A stretch of 64,000 nt of DNA from Pseudomonas neustonica (GTDB taxonomy: Bacteria > Pseudomonadota > Gammaproteobacteria > Pseudomonadales > Pseudomonadaceae): contig NZ_RKKU01000013.1 of NCBI RefSeq assembly GCF_003797945.1, positions 1 to 64,000 of the forward strand, given 5' to 3'. Made by a program: the position numbers and the translations under genes. A model generated the notes under the pieces. The model searched no databases. It worked only from the letters and a program-made list of their open reading frames with translations, and had not been told where the DNA came from. Below are positions 1 to 8,280 of this stretch, one piece after another. The stretch's first letter is position 1. Each line of letters starts with the position of its first letter.

Positions 1-43
1 CAATTTGTTGTTGCCAGTAGTCTGTTCGCTGCTGCATGGCCAT
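1..43 (-). CDS. tnpA: IS66 TnpA-like accessory protein, N-terminal fragment
   Basis: Only 14 codons are in the window, reading MAMQQRTDYWQQQI. IS66 accessory TnpA proteins typically begin with a short basic stretch followed by a WxxxI/V segment, leading into a helix-turn-helix that binds the element's ends, and this fragment fits that pattern. An internal ATG at 37 is a second possible start, but GAGG lies at good spacing before the ATG at 43. The call rests mainly on position: it begins about 85 bp inside the IS66-like terminal repeat, where the first IS66 gene is expected. The fragment is too short for certainty. Confidence 0.5.
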   Translation of the reverse strand, partial: MAMQQRTDYWQQQI

Positions 44-127
44 ATTTGATTCCTCGCGTAGGTGACGATGGAATCAGTGTGGGATGGAAATTGAACGGGA
101 AACAGGTGCTGATTTGTTGGCGCTTAC
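1..127 (-). mobile_element. End of an IS66-family insertion sequence (continues beyond left edge)
   Basis: Read on the minus strand, the chemoreceptor reading frame stops resembling its family just before position 127, where the sequence GTAAGCGCCAACAAATC begins. GTAAGCG is the usual outer tip of IS66-family terminal repeats, and these elements duplicate 8 bp of target. The 8 bp beside the tip (128-135, CCATAACC on the plus strand) would be the duplicated target. A well-spaced GAGGAATCAAAT ATG inside the element starts a small ORF resembling an IS66 TnpA accessory protein. Only one end lies in the window, so the second terminal repeat and the duplication cannot be seen. Confidence 0.72.
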
Positions 128-1241
128 CCATAACCAGCGAGTGAATCTGAGTGATGCTGCCATCGACCACGCGCTTGGCATCCTGACCCTCGCGATCGGT
201 CTGCTGGGCTGCCTCTGATGCTCCCTGGGCGCTATGCGCAACTTCATGCGCTGCTGAGGACATCTCATTGATCGCTGCCGCCACCTGATCGGTCTCCTGG
301 CGTTGCTGCGACATGGCCTTCTCGGAACGTTGTGCCTGCTCCGTTACTTCTGCAACCAGCTGGGTGAGTTGGCCGGTCATTTCTACCGTTTGGCTCACCA
401 GCCCGTGTACTTTCTCGACGAAACGGTTGAACGCGGTTGCCAGGTCGCCTAGCTCATCATTGCTGGTGACCGGCAGGCGATGCGTCAGGTCGCCATCTCC
501 TTGTGCGATATCGTCAAGATTTTGCTTGATACGGATTAGCGGGCGCAGCAGGGTGTTCGCCATGGTTACACCAACAACACCAAAGATGACCAGCAGCACG
601 GTAGCAACCAACAGGATACTGGTGATGATGTTCTCGATGCGCTGGTCTATGGCTTCCTGCACTTCTGCTACCTGGGTCTCGATCCCGTTCAGGTTGACGG
701 CGGTGCCGACCGCCATGTCCCACTTGGGCAGGTAAAAGCTGTAGGCCAGCTTGGGTACGGTAACGGCCTCGTTGCCAGGTAAGGGTGAGGAGTAGTTAAC
801 GTAATAGGTGTTGTCTTTTGCGACCCTGACCAGCTCTCGGTTGGTGTATACGCCATTGGGGTCCTGGCGGTCATTTAAACTAACGCCTACGTCCTTTGAA
901 CTGGTGCCGCGAAAGAGTCGTACCACATTGGAGTCGTGACCAAAAAAGTAGCCGTCTTCGCCGTATGTAATCTTGGACAGGATGTCGATGGCTTGTGCTC
1001 GCTTCTGCATGTCACCTTGAGCTGACTCCTCGTAAAGCGTCTGAACCGAGCCTATGGCTATCTGGGAGTAGTTCTCCAGCAAGGTACGGCTCTCTTGCAT
1101 CAGGCGCTCACGTGTCTCGGCTACCTCTTTTTCCGCCAGATTCTGCAGGATCTTGACTGCAGCTCCACTGATGACCAATGCAAACAAAACGATGGGAATA
1201 AGGGCCAGCAGCACCACTTTGGTTTTTAACGTCAGACGCAT
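128..1241 (-). pseudogene. Methyl-accepting chemotaxis protein (Cache-HAMP), disrupted by IS66-type insertion
   Basis: The gene starts at ATG 1241 behind GGAGAAACTA and encodes an N-terminal membrane helix. Next comes a periplasmic single-Cache-like domain with the aromatic/glycine pattern YGEDGYFFGHD, then a second membrane helix near residues 190-210 and a HAMP domain (LLRPLIRIKQNLDDIAQGDGDL). A helical stretch with ETDQVAAAINEMSSAAHEVA begins the cytoplasmic signalling rod. At residue ~371 the frame runs into the IS terminal repeat, so the conserved hairpin tip that contacts CheW and CheA and the adaptation sites beyond it are not contiguous here. The frame stays open through the IS tip to the window edge. 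The allele should be non-signalling unless the element excises; the 3' part presumably lies beyond the IS outside the window. Confidence 0.85.
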
Positions 1242-1535
1242 TAGTTTCTCCAAGACAGGTCGGGCGCGCTGAGGTAAAGCACACGCGTCTGATGTCAGTA
1301 TCGACCAGAAATCCAAAAACTGTAGTACTGCGGCGACATTTCAAAGCCAAACAGAGCTGGTAAGGGGGTTACAGGTTTTCAGATGCGCAGGTTAGCGTCG
1401 CCGAACTGAGTGTCTACGTTGCCGGGCATCCTGCTCAGCGAGTAGTCGACATCTCTTTGGTGTTTCTTTCACACCAACAAAGTGGTCATGCGTGCCGCGT
1501 TTCTGTACCAAAGTTGGACAAAATATTTTTATTGT

Positions 1536-1549
1536 ACAACTAGTGTTGT
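1536..1549. promoter_or_regulatory. Short inverted repeat upstream of the PAS chemoreceptor gene
   Basis: ACAAC-TAGT-GTTGT forms a 5-bp-arm dyad in an AT-rich stretch about 55 bp before the chosen start of the downstream chemoreceptor gene. It could be an operator or a small hairpin in the leader. No protein can be assigned. Confidence 0.25.
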
Positions 1550-1603
1550 TTTGAGAGGATGCGCCCACGGCATTCTGCCAACGCTGGAGTAGAGCTTTTA
1601 CTA

Positions 1604-2908
1604 ATGTTCAATACAAAGCTAAAGAAGATGTACAGCACTCAAGGACGAGAGCTGGCCGACAAAAAGGGCCAGCTGGAAGCCTTGAAAGCGCATATGGCTT
1701 TCATTGAATTTAATCCGCAGGGTGTCATTACCGACGCCAGTCCGCTATTTCTGAATCTAATGGGTTATTCGCTGGATCGCATAGTTGGTCAGCATCATCG
1801 CTTATTTTGTTCGGCAGATGATGTGGCCTCGCCAGCGTACCAAGGGTTCTGGTCAGAGCTGGCAAGAGGCAAGGCCGTTTCAGGCACATTCAGACGCCTC
1901 AAAAAGAGTGGTGAGGCAGTGTGGCTGGAAGCGAGTTACATCCCGGTACTGGATGCACAAGGGCGTAGCCTCAAGGTGATGAAGGTTGCCACCGATGTGA
2001 CCGCAGAAAAAAAGGAATTGCTGAGTAAAGAAGCACTTGCTGCAGCGTTAGACAGGTCGATGGCGGTTATCGAGTTCAGTCCCAGCGGTGAAATAATTAC
2101 GGCTAACCGCAATTTTCTGCAGGTGATTGGCTATTCGCTCGAGCAATTGCGTGGGAAGCATCACAGAACGTTTTGTACTGACGCCTTTTATCAGCAGAAT
2201 CCGCAGTTCTGGTCGGCGTTGGCCAAGGGCGAGTTCAAGTCCGGGCAATTCCAGCGCTTGAATAGCCGCGGCCAGATAGTCTGGCTTGAGGCAACCTACA
2301 ATCCGGTATTTGATGACACTGGCAAGGTATTCAAGGTGGTCAAGTTTGCCAGCGACATCACCGAGCGTATTGAGCAGGCGGCGGCGGTGCGTCAGGCTGC
2401 CGAGGTTGCCAGCAGTACATCGGAGGAGACCGCAGCGATTGCGCAGCAGGGCATGAAGTCGTTGCAGACGGCGGTCGATACTTCTGCGCGTATTGCCGCT
2501 CAGGTGTCCGAAGCGACGAGCCTTATTACGCAGCTAAACGCGCAGTCGAGGAATATTGAAGAGATAGTGGCGACTATCTCGGGTATTGCAGATCAAACCA
2601 ATCTACTCGCTCTTAATGCGGCTATCGAGGCTGCCCGCGCCGGTGAGCAGGGCCGTGGCTTTGCGGTGGTAGCTGACGAAGTGCGGCAGTTAGCTGCGCG
2701 TACCAGCAAATCAACGGCGGAAATTGCCGGAGTAGTGCACAAGAACCGCGAGCTCACTGACAAGGTAACCGAAACGGTGCATTCGGTTAGCGTTACCGCA
2801 GAAGAGGGGAGTCAGCGCACGCACCAGGTTTCGTCGATCATGGAGGAGATATACCAGGGCGCAGAGAACGTTTGTCGCACAACGTCAGGCCTGGTTAGCG
2901 TCAAATAA
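1604..2908 (+). CDS. PAS-PAS methyl-accepting chemotaxis protein, BdlA-like soluble receptor
   Basis: The 434-residue protein has two consecutive PAS domains (about residues 30-130 and 150-255). Each carries the GYSL...GxHHRxFC motif typical of Aer/BdlA-type PAS units, followed by WLEATYNPV and a DIT linker. A methyl-accepting signalling domain follows, with the near-invariant hairpin [20 protein letters not shown] at ~345-365. There is no membrane helix, so it should be cytoplasmic, as BdlA of Pseudomonas aeruginosa is; BdlA takes part in biofilm dispersal. An upstream in-frame ATG at 1559 would add 15 residues, but its purine-rich block abuts the codon. MFNTKLKK at 1604 matches the usual start of this family. 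Sensory input (redox, oxygen or small ligand) is unknown. It is a monocistronic gene with a terminator behind it. Confidence 0.88.
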   Translation: MFNTKLKKMYSTQGRELADKKGQLEALKAHMAFIEFNPQGVITDASPLFLNLMGYSLDRIVGQHHRLFCSADDVASPAYQGFWSELARGKAVSGTFRRLKKSGEAVWLEASYIPVLDAQGRSLKVMKVATDVTAEKKELLSKEALAAALDRSMAVIEFSPSGEIITANRNFLQVIGYSLEQLRGKHHRTFCTDAFYQQNPQFWSALAKGEFKSGQFQRLNSRGQIVWLEATYNPVFDDTGKVFKVVKFASDITERIEQAAAVRQAAEVASSTSEETAAIAQQGMKSLQTAVDTSARIAAQVSEATSLITQLNAQSRNIEEIVATISGIADQTNLLALNAAIEAARAGEQGRGFAVVADEVRQLAARTSKSTAEIAGVVHKNRELTDKVTETVHSVSVTAEEGSQRTHQVSSIMEEIYQGAENVCRTTSGLVSVK

Positions 2909-2920
2909 TCGAGGGAGATG

Positions 2921-2973
2921 ACGCAGGCCTGAGTTTGTACGGTTAACGCGTATTAAACTCAGGTCTGCGTTTT
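2921..2973 (+). terminator. Rho-independent-type terminator after the PAS chemoreceptor
   Basis: Arms 2921-2936 and 2955-2970 pair over 16 bp with one mismatch, around an 18-nt loop, and are followed by TTT. The site lies between convergent genes and may serve both strands. Confidence 0.65.
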
Positions 2974-3014
2974 ACGGCGGTTTTTGGTGCTTACAACCAG
3001 GATGCGGTCAGGGA

Positions 3015-4352
3015 TCAGTTACCTTCGCGGCGTAGGGCCTGTGGTGAGAAATCCCGTGGATTGATGACGGCATCAAAGTTGTACATGGGCTCGTTGTTAT
3101 CGAGACCGTCCACAAAGTAGTTGCCGTCTTTGAGGTGGTAAAGCGTTTCCAGGGTGCTGCTAACCATCGGCACTTCGTAGTAGTTGATCGGATGAGCTTC
3201 CTGCAGGCCAATCAACTCACCATCGGCATCTCGCAGATCAACCGCAAGAATTTGCCAGCTATCTTCATCTATGTAAAAGCGCCGAGCAGCATAGGGGTGG
3301 CGATACCCGGTGCGCAGCGCAGCGTCGACGACCCATACTCGGTGCAGTTCATAGCGCAATAGCTCTGGGTTTAGTGTGTCGGGCTGCACGATTTGATCGT
3401 ACGGGATGCCTTTCTGGTGAACAGCGTAGCTGTTGTAGGGCACCAGCATTTCCTGCTTGCCTACCATGCTCCAATCATAACGATCAGGTGCGCCGTTATA
3501 GGTGTCCAGCACGTCGGCCGTTGCCAGATCACTGGTATCTGGCTGCACGGAATCATATGCCAGTGTGGGAAGACGACGAACGCGGCGGTTATCCGGGCTA
3601 TAGCGCCACGCTTTGCGAGTGGTCAATACCTGATCCAGTGGGTCCTGAACAACCAGTGCGGTATTGGCCAATTTCGCAGGTGCGGTGACAACGTACTTGT
3701 ACAGCAGCAATGTGTTGTCCAGATCGGCAGTGGTCATGCCTTCGCGGTTATAAACGTAATAGATCTGGCGATCACGTTTGATCAGGTTGCTCTTGCCATT
3801 GATGACCACAGCCTGATTGTTGATGAAATGGTTTTGATCACCTTTGTAATGCAGGATGTGGTTCCAGATGGCCTCGATGCCGTCTTGTGGGATCGGGAAA
3901 GGAATGCCCGCAGCAGCGCCACGAATACCGTTACCGTTGGCAATCAGTTCTGCGCGGGTAGCGTTGGCTATGGTGGCATCGTAAATACGTTGTGGGGCGG
4001 AAGCGCTGCGTCGGCTGGGGAAGATGCGCATGGCGTAGTCAGGATGACGCTGCATCAGGTCGACCAGACCAGCTGGTAGTTGAGCTTGATACTGCTCCAC
4101 ATTCTGCGCGCTGACCCGGTATAGCTCAGCGTCCGCCGCATAAGGATCTGGATGATGCATGCCGGGACTGTAGCTAGCGGGCGCAGTTACGCCACCGTTC
4201 CACGATGGAATAGTGCCCGCGCTATTGGCAGCCTGCTCAGCACCTAAAGGGGTCAAGTCTCGACCGAGGCGGTCTGCTTGCTGCTGATCAACTTTCGCGA
4301 ATGACTGACCAGCGGCAACAGTCAGCAATACAGCTGCGAACGTCCTGTACAT
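3015..4352 (-). CDS. DUF1329 family exported protein
   Basis: The 445-residue protein has a clear Sec signal peptide ending around AGQSFA. The mature part fits DUF1329, a family of periplasmic/outer-membrane-associated proteins with a LolA-like beta fold. Hallmarks seen are the early GxDLTPLGAE motif, the WNG motif (IPSWNGG) and the C-terminal RRFYIDEDSWQILAVDLRDADG region. The start at 4352 has AGGAG 7 nt upstream. In Pseudomonas, DUF1329 genes are often next to DUF1302 genes or RND exporters of the MMPL type, but neither is present here, so this copy is solitary. A role in handling hydrophobic compounds at the outer membrane is only inferred from the family. Confidence 0.88.
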   Translation of the reverse strand: MYRTFAAVLLTVAAGQSFAKVDQQQADRLGRDLTPLGAEQAANSAGTIPSWNGGVTAPASYSPGMHHPDPYAADAELYRVSAQNVEQYQAQLPAGLVDLMQRHPDYAMRIFPSRRSASAPQRIYDATIANATRAELIANGNGIRGAAAGIPFPIPQDGIEAIWNHILHYKGDQNHFINNQAVVINGKSNLIKRDRQIYYVYNREGMTTADLDNTLLLYKYVVTAPAKLANTALVVQDPLDQVLTTRKAWRYSPDNRRVRRLPTLAYDSVQPDTSDLATADVLDTYNGAPDRYDWSMVGKQEMLVPYNSYAVHQKGIPYDQIVQPDTLNPELLRYELHRVWVVDAALRTGYRHPYAARRFYIDEDSWQILAVDLRDADGELIGLQEAHPINYYEVPMVSSTLETLYHLKDGNYFVDGLDNNEPMYNFDAVINPRDFSPQALRREGN

Positions 4353-4775
4353 GATTTAGCTCCTTGCAACACGCCGGAAGACTGCGCGGCGGTAGTATGG
4401 AATTGATAGGGAGTGTCGGTAACTTATATTTCTTCGCGCGCGCGCGTGGCGTGATTGTAGCGCCAAACTGATCTTGCTGGCACTCAAGGTACAAAATGAA
4501 ACAAAGCCTGATATCTCTCTGATCAAGCTTATGCGCTCTAATGTTGTGGCCAGTTTTGGCCAGATAACTTTGCATTCCGCAGCGATTGAGTAGGCCGGTG
4601 AGATGATCCTGCGAAAAGCAGGATCAGGGTATGCCTGTTCAGGTTGCGCTGGTCAGTCACACATTGTTGTCCTTATGCAGCATTTGAATTCTGTTAAGGC
4701 TGCAGCTCTCCAATGGACCTCTGCACTCTTTATAACCGGCCCACGACCGGAGCGAGAGCTTTGTCCCCGGGCTGA
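4353..4775. other. Intergenic region with small hairpins, no gene seen
   Basis: This ~420-bp stretch separates two minus-strand genes. It holds an alternating CG tract (about 4435-4445), a small TGGCCA dyad near 4550 and a perfect 9-bp hairpin at 4604-4626. The open frames crossing it have no family resemblance and weak starts. The promoter of the DUF1329 gene presumably lies in the part next to 4352. Confidence 0.5.
4604..4626. repeat. Perfect 9-bp stem-loop between rhlE and the DUF1329 gene
   Basis: TGATCCTGC and GCAGGATCA pair perfectly around a GAAAA loop. No T-tract follows on either strand, so it is a weak terminator candidate at best. It lies 150 bp downstream of the helicase stop codon and could protect the 3' end of that transcript. 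Confidence 0.4.
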
Positions 4776-6032
4776 TCAGGACTCGTCAAACCAGTTACCA
4801 AGATGGACCTTGTTTTTGCCGCCCGGCACCTTGGGTTTCTTTGGCTTCTTGGGTTTCTTGACCAGTTGGCCGCCAAGCCGGGTTTCAGGTACGCGATGCT
4901 CGGGTTTAAAGTCGCTGTGTTCACGCCGCTGTAACAACTGTTGGATGAGGGTTTCAATTGCTGCCAGTTGCCTTACTTCGTCGGCACTAACCAGCGAGAT
5001 GGCCTCACCGCTGGCACCTGCGCGGCCGCTGCGCCCAATACGATGGACGTAGTCTTCCGCGTTGATGGGCAGATCAAAATTGATCACCAGCGGTAGCTGG
5101 GCGATATCCAGCCCTCGCGCAGCGACGTCGGTCGCGATCAGCATGCTGACTTCATTATCTTTAAAGCGCGTGAGCGCTCTCAGCCTGGCTGGCTGCGGAC
5201 GATCGCCGTGGATACAGTCCGCCTGCACACCTTGCGCTTGCAGTGCTTCGAGCAGCTGATCGACAGCCTTGCGTGTTTTGGCAAATACCAGCGTTTGCGG
5301 CCACTGCCGCTCGCTGAGCAGTTGCATAAACAGCTCGGTTTTGCGCTTCTTGTCGACCGGTATGATCCACTGCTCGACGCTATCGATTGCACTGTTGCGT
5401 GGACTGATATCGATCGTCAGCGGATCGCGCAGCAAACCGTCCGCCATCTGCCTGATCAGGGCGGAGAAAGTAGCGGAAAACAGCAGGGTCTGCCGTTTGC
5501 GCGGCAGGGCAGAGAACAGTTGATCCAGCTCGTCGGCAAAGCCGAGATCAAGCATGCGATCGGCCTCATCCAGCACCAGAACCTGCAGCTGATTGAATTT
5601 GATCGCATTTTGCCGATAGAGATCGAGTAGACGTCCGGGCGTGGCAACCAGCACATCGACGCCTTTACGCAAAGCCATCATCTGCGGGTTGATTGAAACA
5701 CCGCCATACACGGCATAGCTGCGCAGCGGCAGTTGCTCGCTGTAACGCTGCAGGCTTTGCAGTACCTGCTCAGCCAGTTCGCGGGTGGGTGTCAGTACCA
5801 GTGCGCGCACTGAATTGCTGGCGACTACAGATCCTTGCTGGGTCAGTGTTTGCAGTAACGGCAGGGCGAAGGCTGCGGTCTTGCCGGTGCCGGTCTGCGC
5901 ACTGGCCAACAGGTCGCGGCCCTTGAGGATGGCGGGGATTGCCTGCTCCTGAATGGCGGTTGGCGTGCTATAGCCGAGCTCTTCAAGGGTACGCTGCAGC
6001 GGGTCGATCAAACCGAGGGGGGCGAAAGTCAT
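4776..6032 (-). CDS. rhlE: DEAD-box ATP-dependent RNA helicase, RhlE type
   Basis: The 418-residue protein carries the full DEAD-box motif set: a Q motif (F..LGYSTPTAIQEQAIP), Walker A AQTGTGKT (45-52), PTRELAEQ, TPGR, DEAD (~157), SAT, and in the second lobe ARGLDI and HRIGRSGRAG. The order and spacing fit RhlE-type helicases, which unwind short RNA duplexes in ribosome maturation and RNA decay and help growth in the cold. The C-terminal tail beyond ~390 is short and basic (KKPKKPKKPK), a likely non-specific RNA-binding extension. The start at 6032 has no strong Shine-Dalgarno. Pseudomonas genomes usually hold several paralogs, so the exact member is uncertain. The gene is monocistronic and divergent from lemA. 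Confidence 0.88.
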   Translation of the reverse strand: MTFAPLGLIDPLQRTLEELGYSTPTAIQEQAIPAILKGRDLLASAQTGTGKTAAFALPLLQTLTQQGSVVASNSVRALVLTPTRELAEQVLQSLQRYSEQLPLRSYAVYGGVSINPQMMALRKGVDVLVATPGRLLDLYRQNAIKFNQLQVLVLDEADRMLDLGFADELDQLFSALPRKRQTLLFSATFSALIRQMADGLLRDPLTIDISPRNSAIDSVEQWIIPVDKKRKTELFMQLLSERQWPQTLVFAKTRKAVDQLLEALQAQGVQADCIHGDRPQPARLRALTRFKDNEVSMLIATDVAARGLDIAQLPLVINFDLPINAEDYVHRIGRSGRAGASGEAISLVSADEVRQLAAIETLIQQLLQRREHSDFKPEHRVPETRLGGQLVKKPKKPKKPKVPGGKNKVHLGNWFDES

Positions 6033-6196
6033 GATGTGGTCACAAAGTTGAACAGAACGTCAGTTTACCCGTTGCGGCGCTGCGTTGCCTGCTTGGGGTT
6101 TTAACTCGGTCCTATTCGTGTTCTGCTAGCGTCGCTAGTGTATGTGCAGATGCGATCTGCTGTACCCAACATAATCACCCTGACGGACGACCTATC

Positions 6197-6805
6197 ATGA
6201 ATACACAGCCTATTCGGACCACCTGGCAATTGGCGATTCTGGTGTTGCTCAGCAGCCTGTTAGCAGGCTGCGGAATCAACAATATTCCGACCTATGACGA
6301 ACAGGTGAAATCTGCCTGGTCACAGGTTGAAAACCAGTACCAGCGCCGCGCCGATCTGATTCCTAATCTAGTCGAGACCGTGAAGGGCTTTGCCCGTCAG
6401 GAGCAGGAAACGCTGACCGCCGTAGTGGAAGCACGGTCCAAGGCGACATCGATACAGATCAGCGCAGAGGATCTGAATGATCCGGCCAAAATGCGCCAGT
6501 TCGAACAGGCGCAGAGCCAGTTGACGGGGGCACTAAGTCGCCTGATGGCAGTGTCCGAGCGCTACCCGGACCTCAAGTCAAACCAGAACTTCCTGGCGTT
6601 GCAGTCTCAGCTGGAGGGCACAGAGAACCGTATTGCCGTGGCTCGTCGTGATTTCATTGCCTCTGTGCAGCAATACAACACTGAGATTCGCACTTTCCCC
6701 GGTCGTATCTGGCATAGCCTGATGTACAGCGATATGCCTATCCGCGAGAACTTTGAAGCGACCACTGAAAATGCCGAGCAGGCTCCCGCGGTGAGTTTCG
6801 AATGA
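6197..6805 (+). CDS. lemA: LemA family lipoprotein
   Basis: The 202-residue protein starts with a lipoprotein signal peptide whose lipobox LLAGC places the lipidated cysteine at residue 25. The LemA pattern follows: YDEQVKSAWSQVENQYQRRADLIPNLVETVKG, and later a coiled helical core ending FPGRIW. LemA proteins are helical bundles anchored by the N-terminus. Their function is not settled, but they are repeatedly found beside TPM-domain proteins, as here. The stop codon overlaps the start of the next gene (ATGA, 6802-6805), which implies translational coupling. The first of a three-gene operon. Confidence 0.9.
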   Translation: MNTQPIRTTWQLAILVLLSSLLAGCGINNIPTYDEQVKSAWSQVENQYQRRADLIPNLVETVKGFARQEQETLTAVVEARSKATSIQISAEDLNDPAKMRQFEQAQSQLTGALSRLMAVSERYPDLKSNQNFLALQSQLEGTENRIAVARRDFIASVQQYNTEIRTFPGRIWHSLMYSDMPIRENFEATTENAEQAPAVSFE

Positions 6806-7542
6806 GGTTGATGATCTCCCTGTTGTGCGCGCTGACCTTCTGTTTCAGCGCTGCAGCGACGGCGCAGGAGTCGGCTCTGCCCGAGTTGACCGGGCGCGTG
6901 GTCGATAACGCTGGCCTGCTGGGGCAGGGCGCAGAGCAACAACTGACGCAGATGCTGACGGCGCATGAACAGGCAACCAGCGAGCAGGTAGTCGTAGTGA
7001 CTGTGCCGAGCTTGCAAGGCCAGAGCATTGAGCAGTTCGGTGTGGCGCTGGGCCGTGCCTGGGGAATTGGTCAGCAAGACAAGGACAACGGTGCCTTGCT
7101 GATCGTGGCCCGCGACGATCGCAAAGTTCGCATCGAAGTGGGTTACGGGCTGGAAGGTCGCCTGACCGATGCGCAGTCTTCGGTCATCATCAATGGCATC
7201 ATTACGCCCGCTTTCCGTGAAGGACGTTTCGAGCAGGGCATTGTCGACGGTACCGGCGCGATTATTCAGGTGCTGGGCGGTAATCCTCTGGCGGTCGCTG
7301 AACGTGCCGAGAGCGATAAAAAGGGCAAGAAGCCGGCGGGAGCCTTGCTGTTGGTCCTTATCATTATTGGCGTCTCTATGTTGGGCGGTGGTGGTCGCGG
7401 CGGTTCCGGTCGCGCGCTGCTGGCTGGCGCCTTGTTGGGCGGGCTAAGTGGTGGCTCGCGCGGCGGCGGTGGCGGTTTTGGTGGTGGCGGATTCGGCGGT
7501 GGCGGCGGCTTTGGCGGCGGCGGAGCATCGGGCGGATGGTGA
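6802..7542 (+). CDS. TPM-domain (YgcG family) membrane-anchored protein with Gly-rich tail
   Basis: The 246-residue protein begins with a cleavable signal peptide (...SAAATAQE). A TPM domain (about 30-150) follows, recognisable from LTGRVVDNAGLL, VVVTVPSLQG, KDNGALLIVARDDRKVRIEVGYGLEG and GIITPAFREGRFEQGI. After it come a membrane helix (LLLVLIIIGVSML) and a C-terminal tail made almost entirely of GGGGFGGGG repeats ending ASGGW. TPM domains (also called Psb32 domains) are soluble alpha/beta folds, active as phosphatases in some plant members. The bacterial role is uncertain. The start overlaps lemA, and the family normally sits with it. Confidence 0.9.
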   Translation: MRLMISLLCALTFCFSAAATAQESALPELTGRVVDNAGLLGQGAEQQLTQMLTAHEQATSEQVVVVTVPSLQGQSIEQFGVALGRAWGIGQQDKDNGALLIVARDDRKVRIEVGYGLEGRLTDAQSSVIINGIITPAFREGRFEQGIVDGTGAIIQVLGGNPLAVAERAESDKKGKKPAGALLLVLIIIGVSMLGGGGRGGSGRALLAGALLGGLSGGSRGGGGGFGGGGFGGGGGFGGGGASGGW

Positions 7543-7561
7543 TTTCAATAAAGGATGCACA

Positions 7562-8179
7562 ATGACGCTTCTATCAAGCAGTGAGCAGCAACAAGTAGCG
7601 GATGCGATTGACCGCATTGAGCAGCATACCGACGCCGAAGTGGTGACCGTGTTGGCTCGCCAGGCCGACGACTATCGCTACATACCCTTGCTATGGGCCA
7701 GTCTGCTGGCTCTGGTGCTACCGGGGGCGGTGGTCTATTTTAGCGGCTGGCTGGATGTCAGCGAGTTACTGCTGGCCCAGTGGTGTGCGTTTGCAGTGTT
7801 AGCGCTGTTGTTTCGGTTGCCGATCATTACCAGCAAGCTGGTACCCCGTGCGGTGAGACATTGGCGCGCCTCCAACCTGGCACGGCGGCAGTTCATTGAA
7901 CTCAACCTGCACCACACTGAGGGCGAGACCGGCATGCTGATCTTCGTCTCAGAGGCCGAGCGCTACGTCGAGATCATGGTCGACCGCGGCATATCCAGCC
8001 GCATCGACAACAAGGCCTGGGAGTCGATAGTGGCGACCTTTACCGCGCAGGTTGGCAAGGGTGAGGTGTTGCAGGGCTTTCTTGACTGTATCGAGACCTG
8101 CGGCACGCAGCTGGCAAAAGAGCTACCCGCTACCCATGAGCGTAACGAACTACCTAACCGCTTGGTCGTGCTCGACTAA
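7562..8179 (+). CDS. Second TPM-domain membrane protein
   Basis: The 205-residue product starts at ATG 7562 behind AAAGGATGCACA; a longer open frame from 7448 lies inside the glycine-rich tail of the previous gene and is not the start. The protein has the TPM features (IDRIEQHTDAEVVTVLARQADDYRY, GMLIFVSEAERYVEIMVDRGI) with two membrane helices inserted at about residues 45-90. This is the usual second TPM paralog of lemA operons, in which the domain is oriented differently relative to the membrane. It is likely co-transcribed with the two upstream genes and closes the operon at a strong terminator. Confidence 0.87.
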   Translation: MTLLSSSEQQQVADAIDRIEQHTDAEVVTVLARQADDYRYIPLLWASLLALVLPGAVVYFSGWLDVSELLLAQWCAFAVLALLFRLPIITSKLVPRAVRHWRASNLARRQFIELNLHHTEGETGMLIFVSEAERYVEIMVDRGISSRIDNKAWESIVATFTAQVGKGEVLQGFLDCIETCGTQLAKELPATHERNELPNRLVVLD

Positions 8180-8196
8180 ACGGTTAGCGTGCAATG

Positions 8197-8235
8197 AAAA
8201 AACCGCTTGGCAGCAACTGCTCAAGCGGTTTTTTT
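8197..8235. terminator. Bidirectional rho-independent terminator
   Basis: AAAAAACCGCTTG and CAAGCGGTTTTTTT form a strong stem flanked by A and T runs, between convergent genes (TPM operon and the Cache chemoreceptor). It should terminate on both strands. Confidence 0.9.
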
Positions 8236-8280
8236 ATATCTCACTGCCAGCCTTCAGCAGGCTGGCGTCATCGCGTTAAC

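Noticed and set aside
4288-4575. Minus-strand frame overlapping the start of the DUF1329 gene
   Set aside because: Out of frame with a well-supported gene and signal peptide; no ribosome site or similarity.
7448-7561. Upstream extension of the second TPM gene
   Set aside because: It overlaps the glycine-rich tail of the preceding gene in another frame; ATG 7562 has a proper ribosome site.
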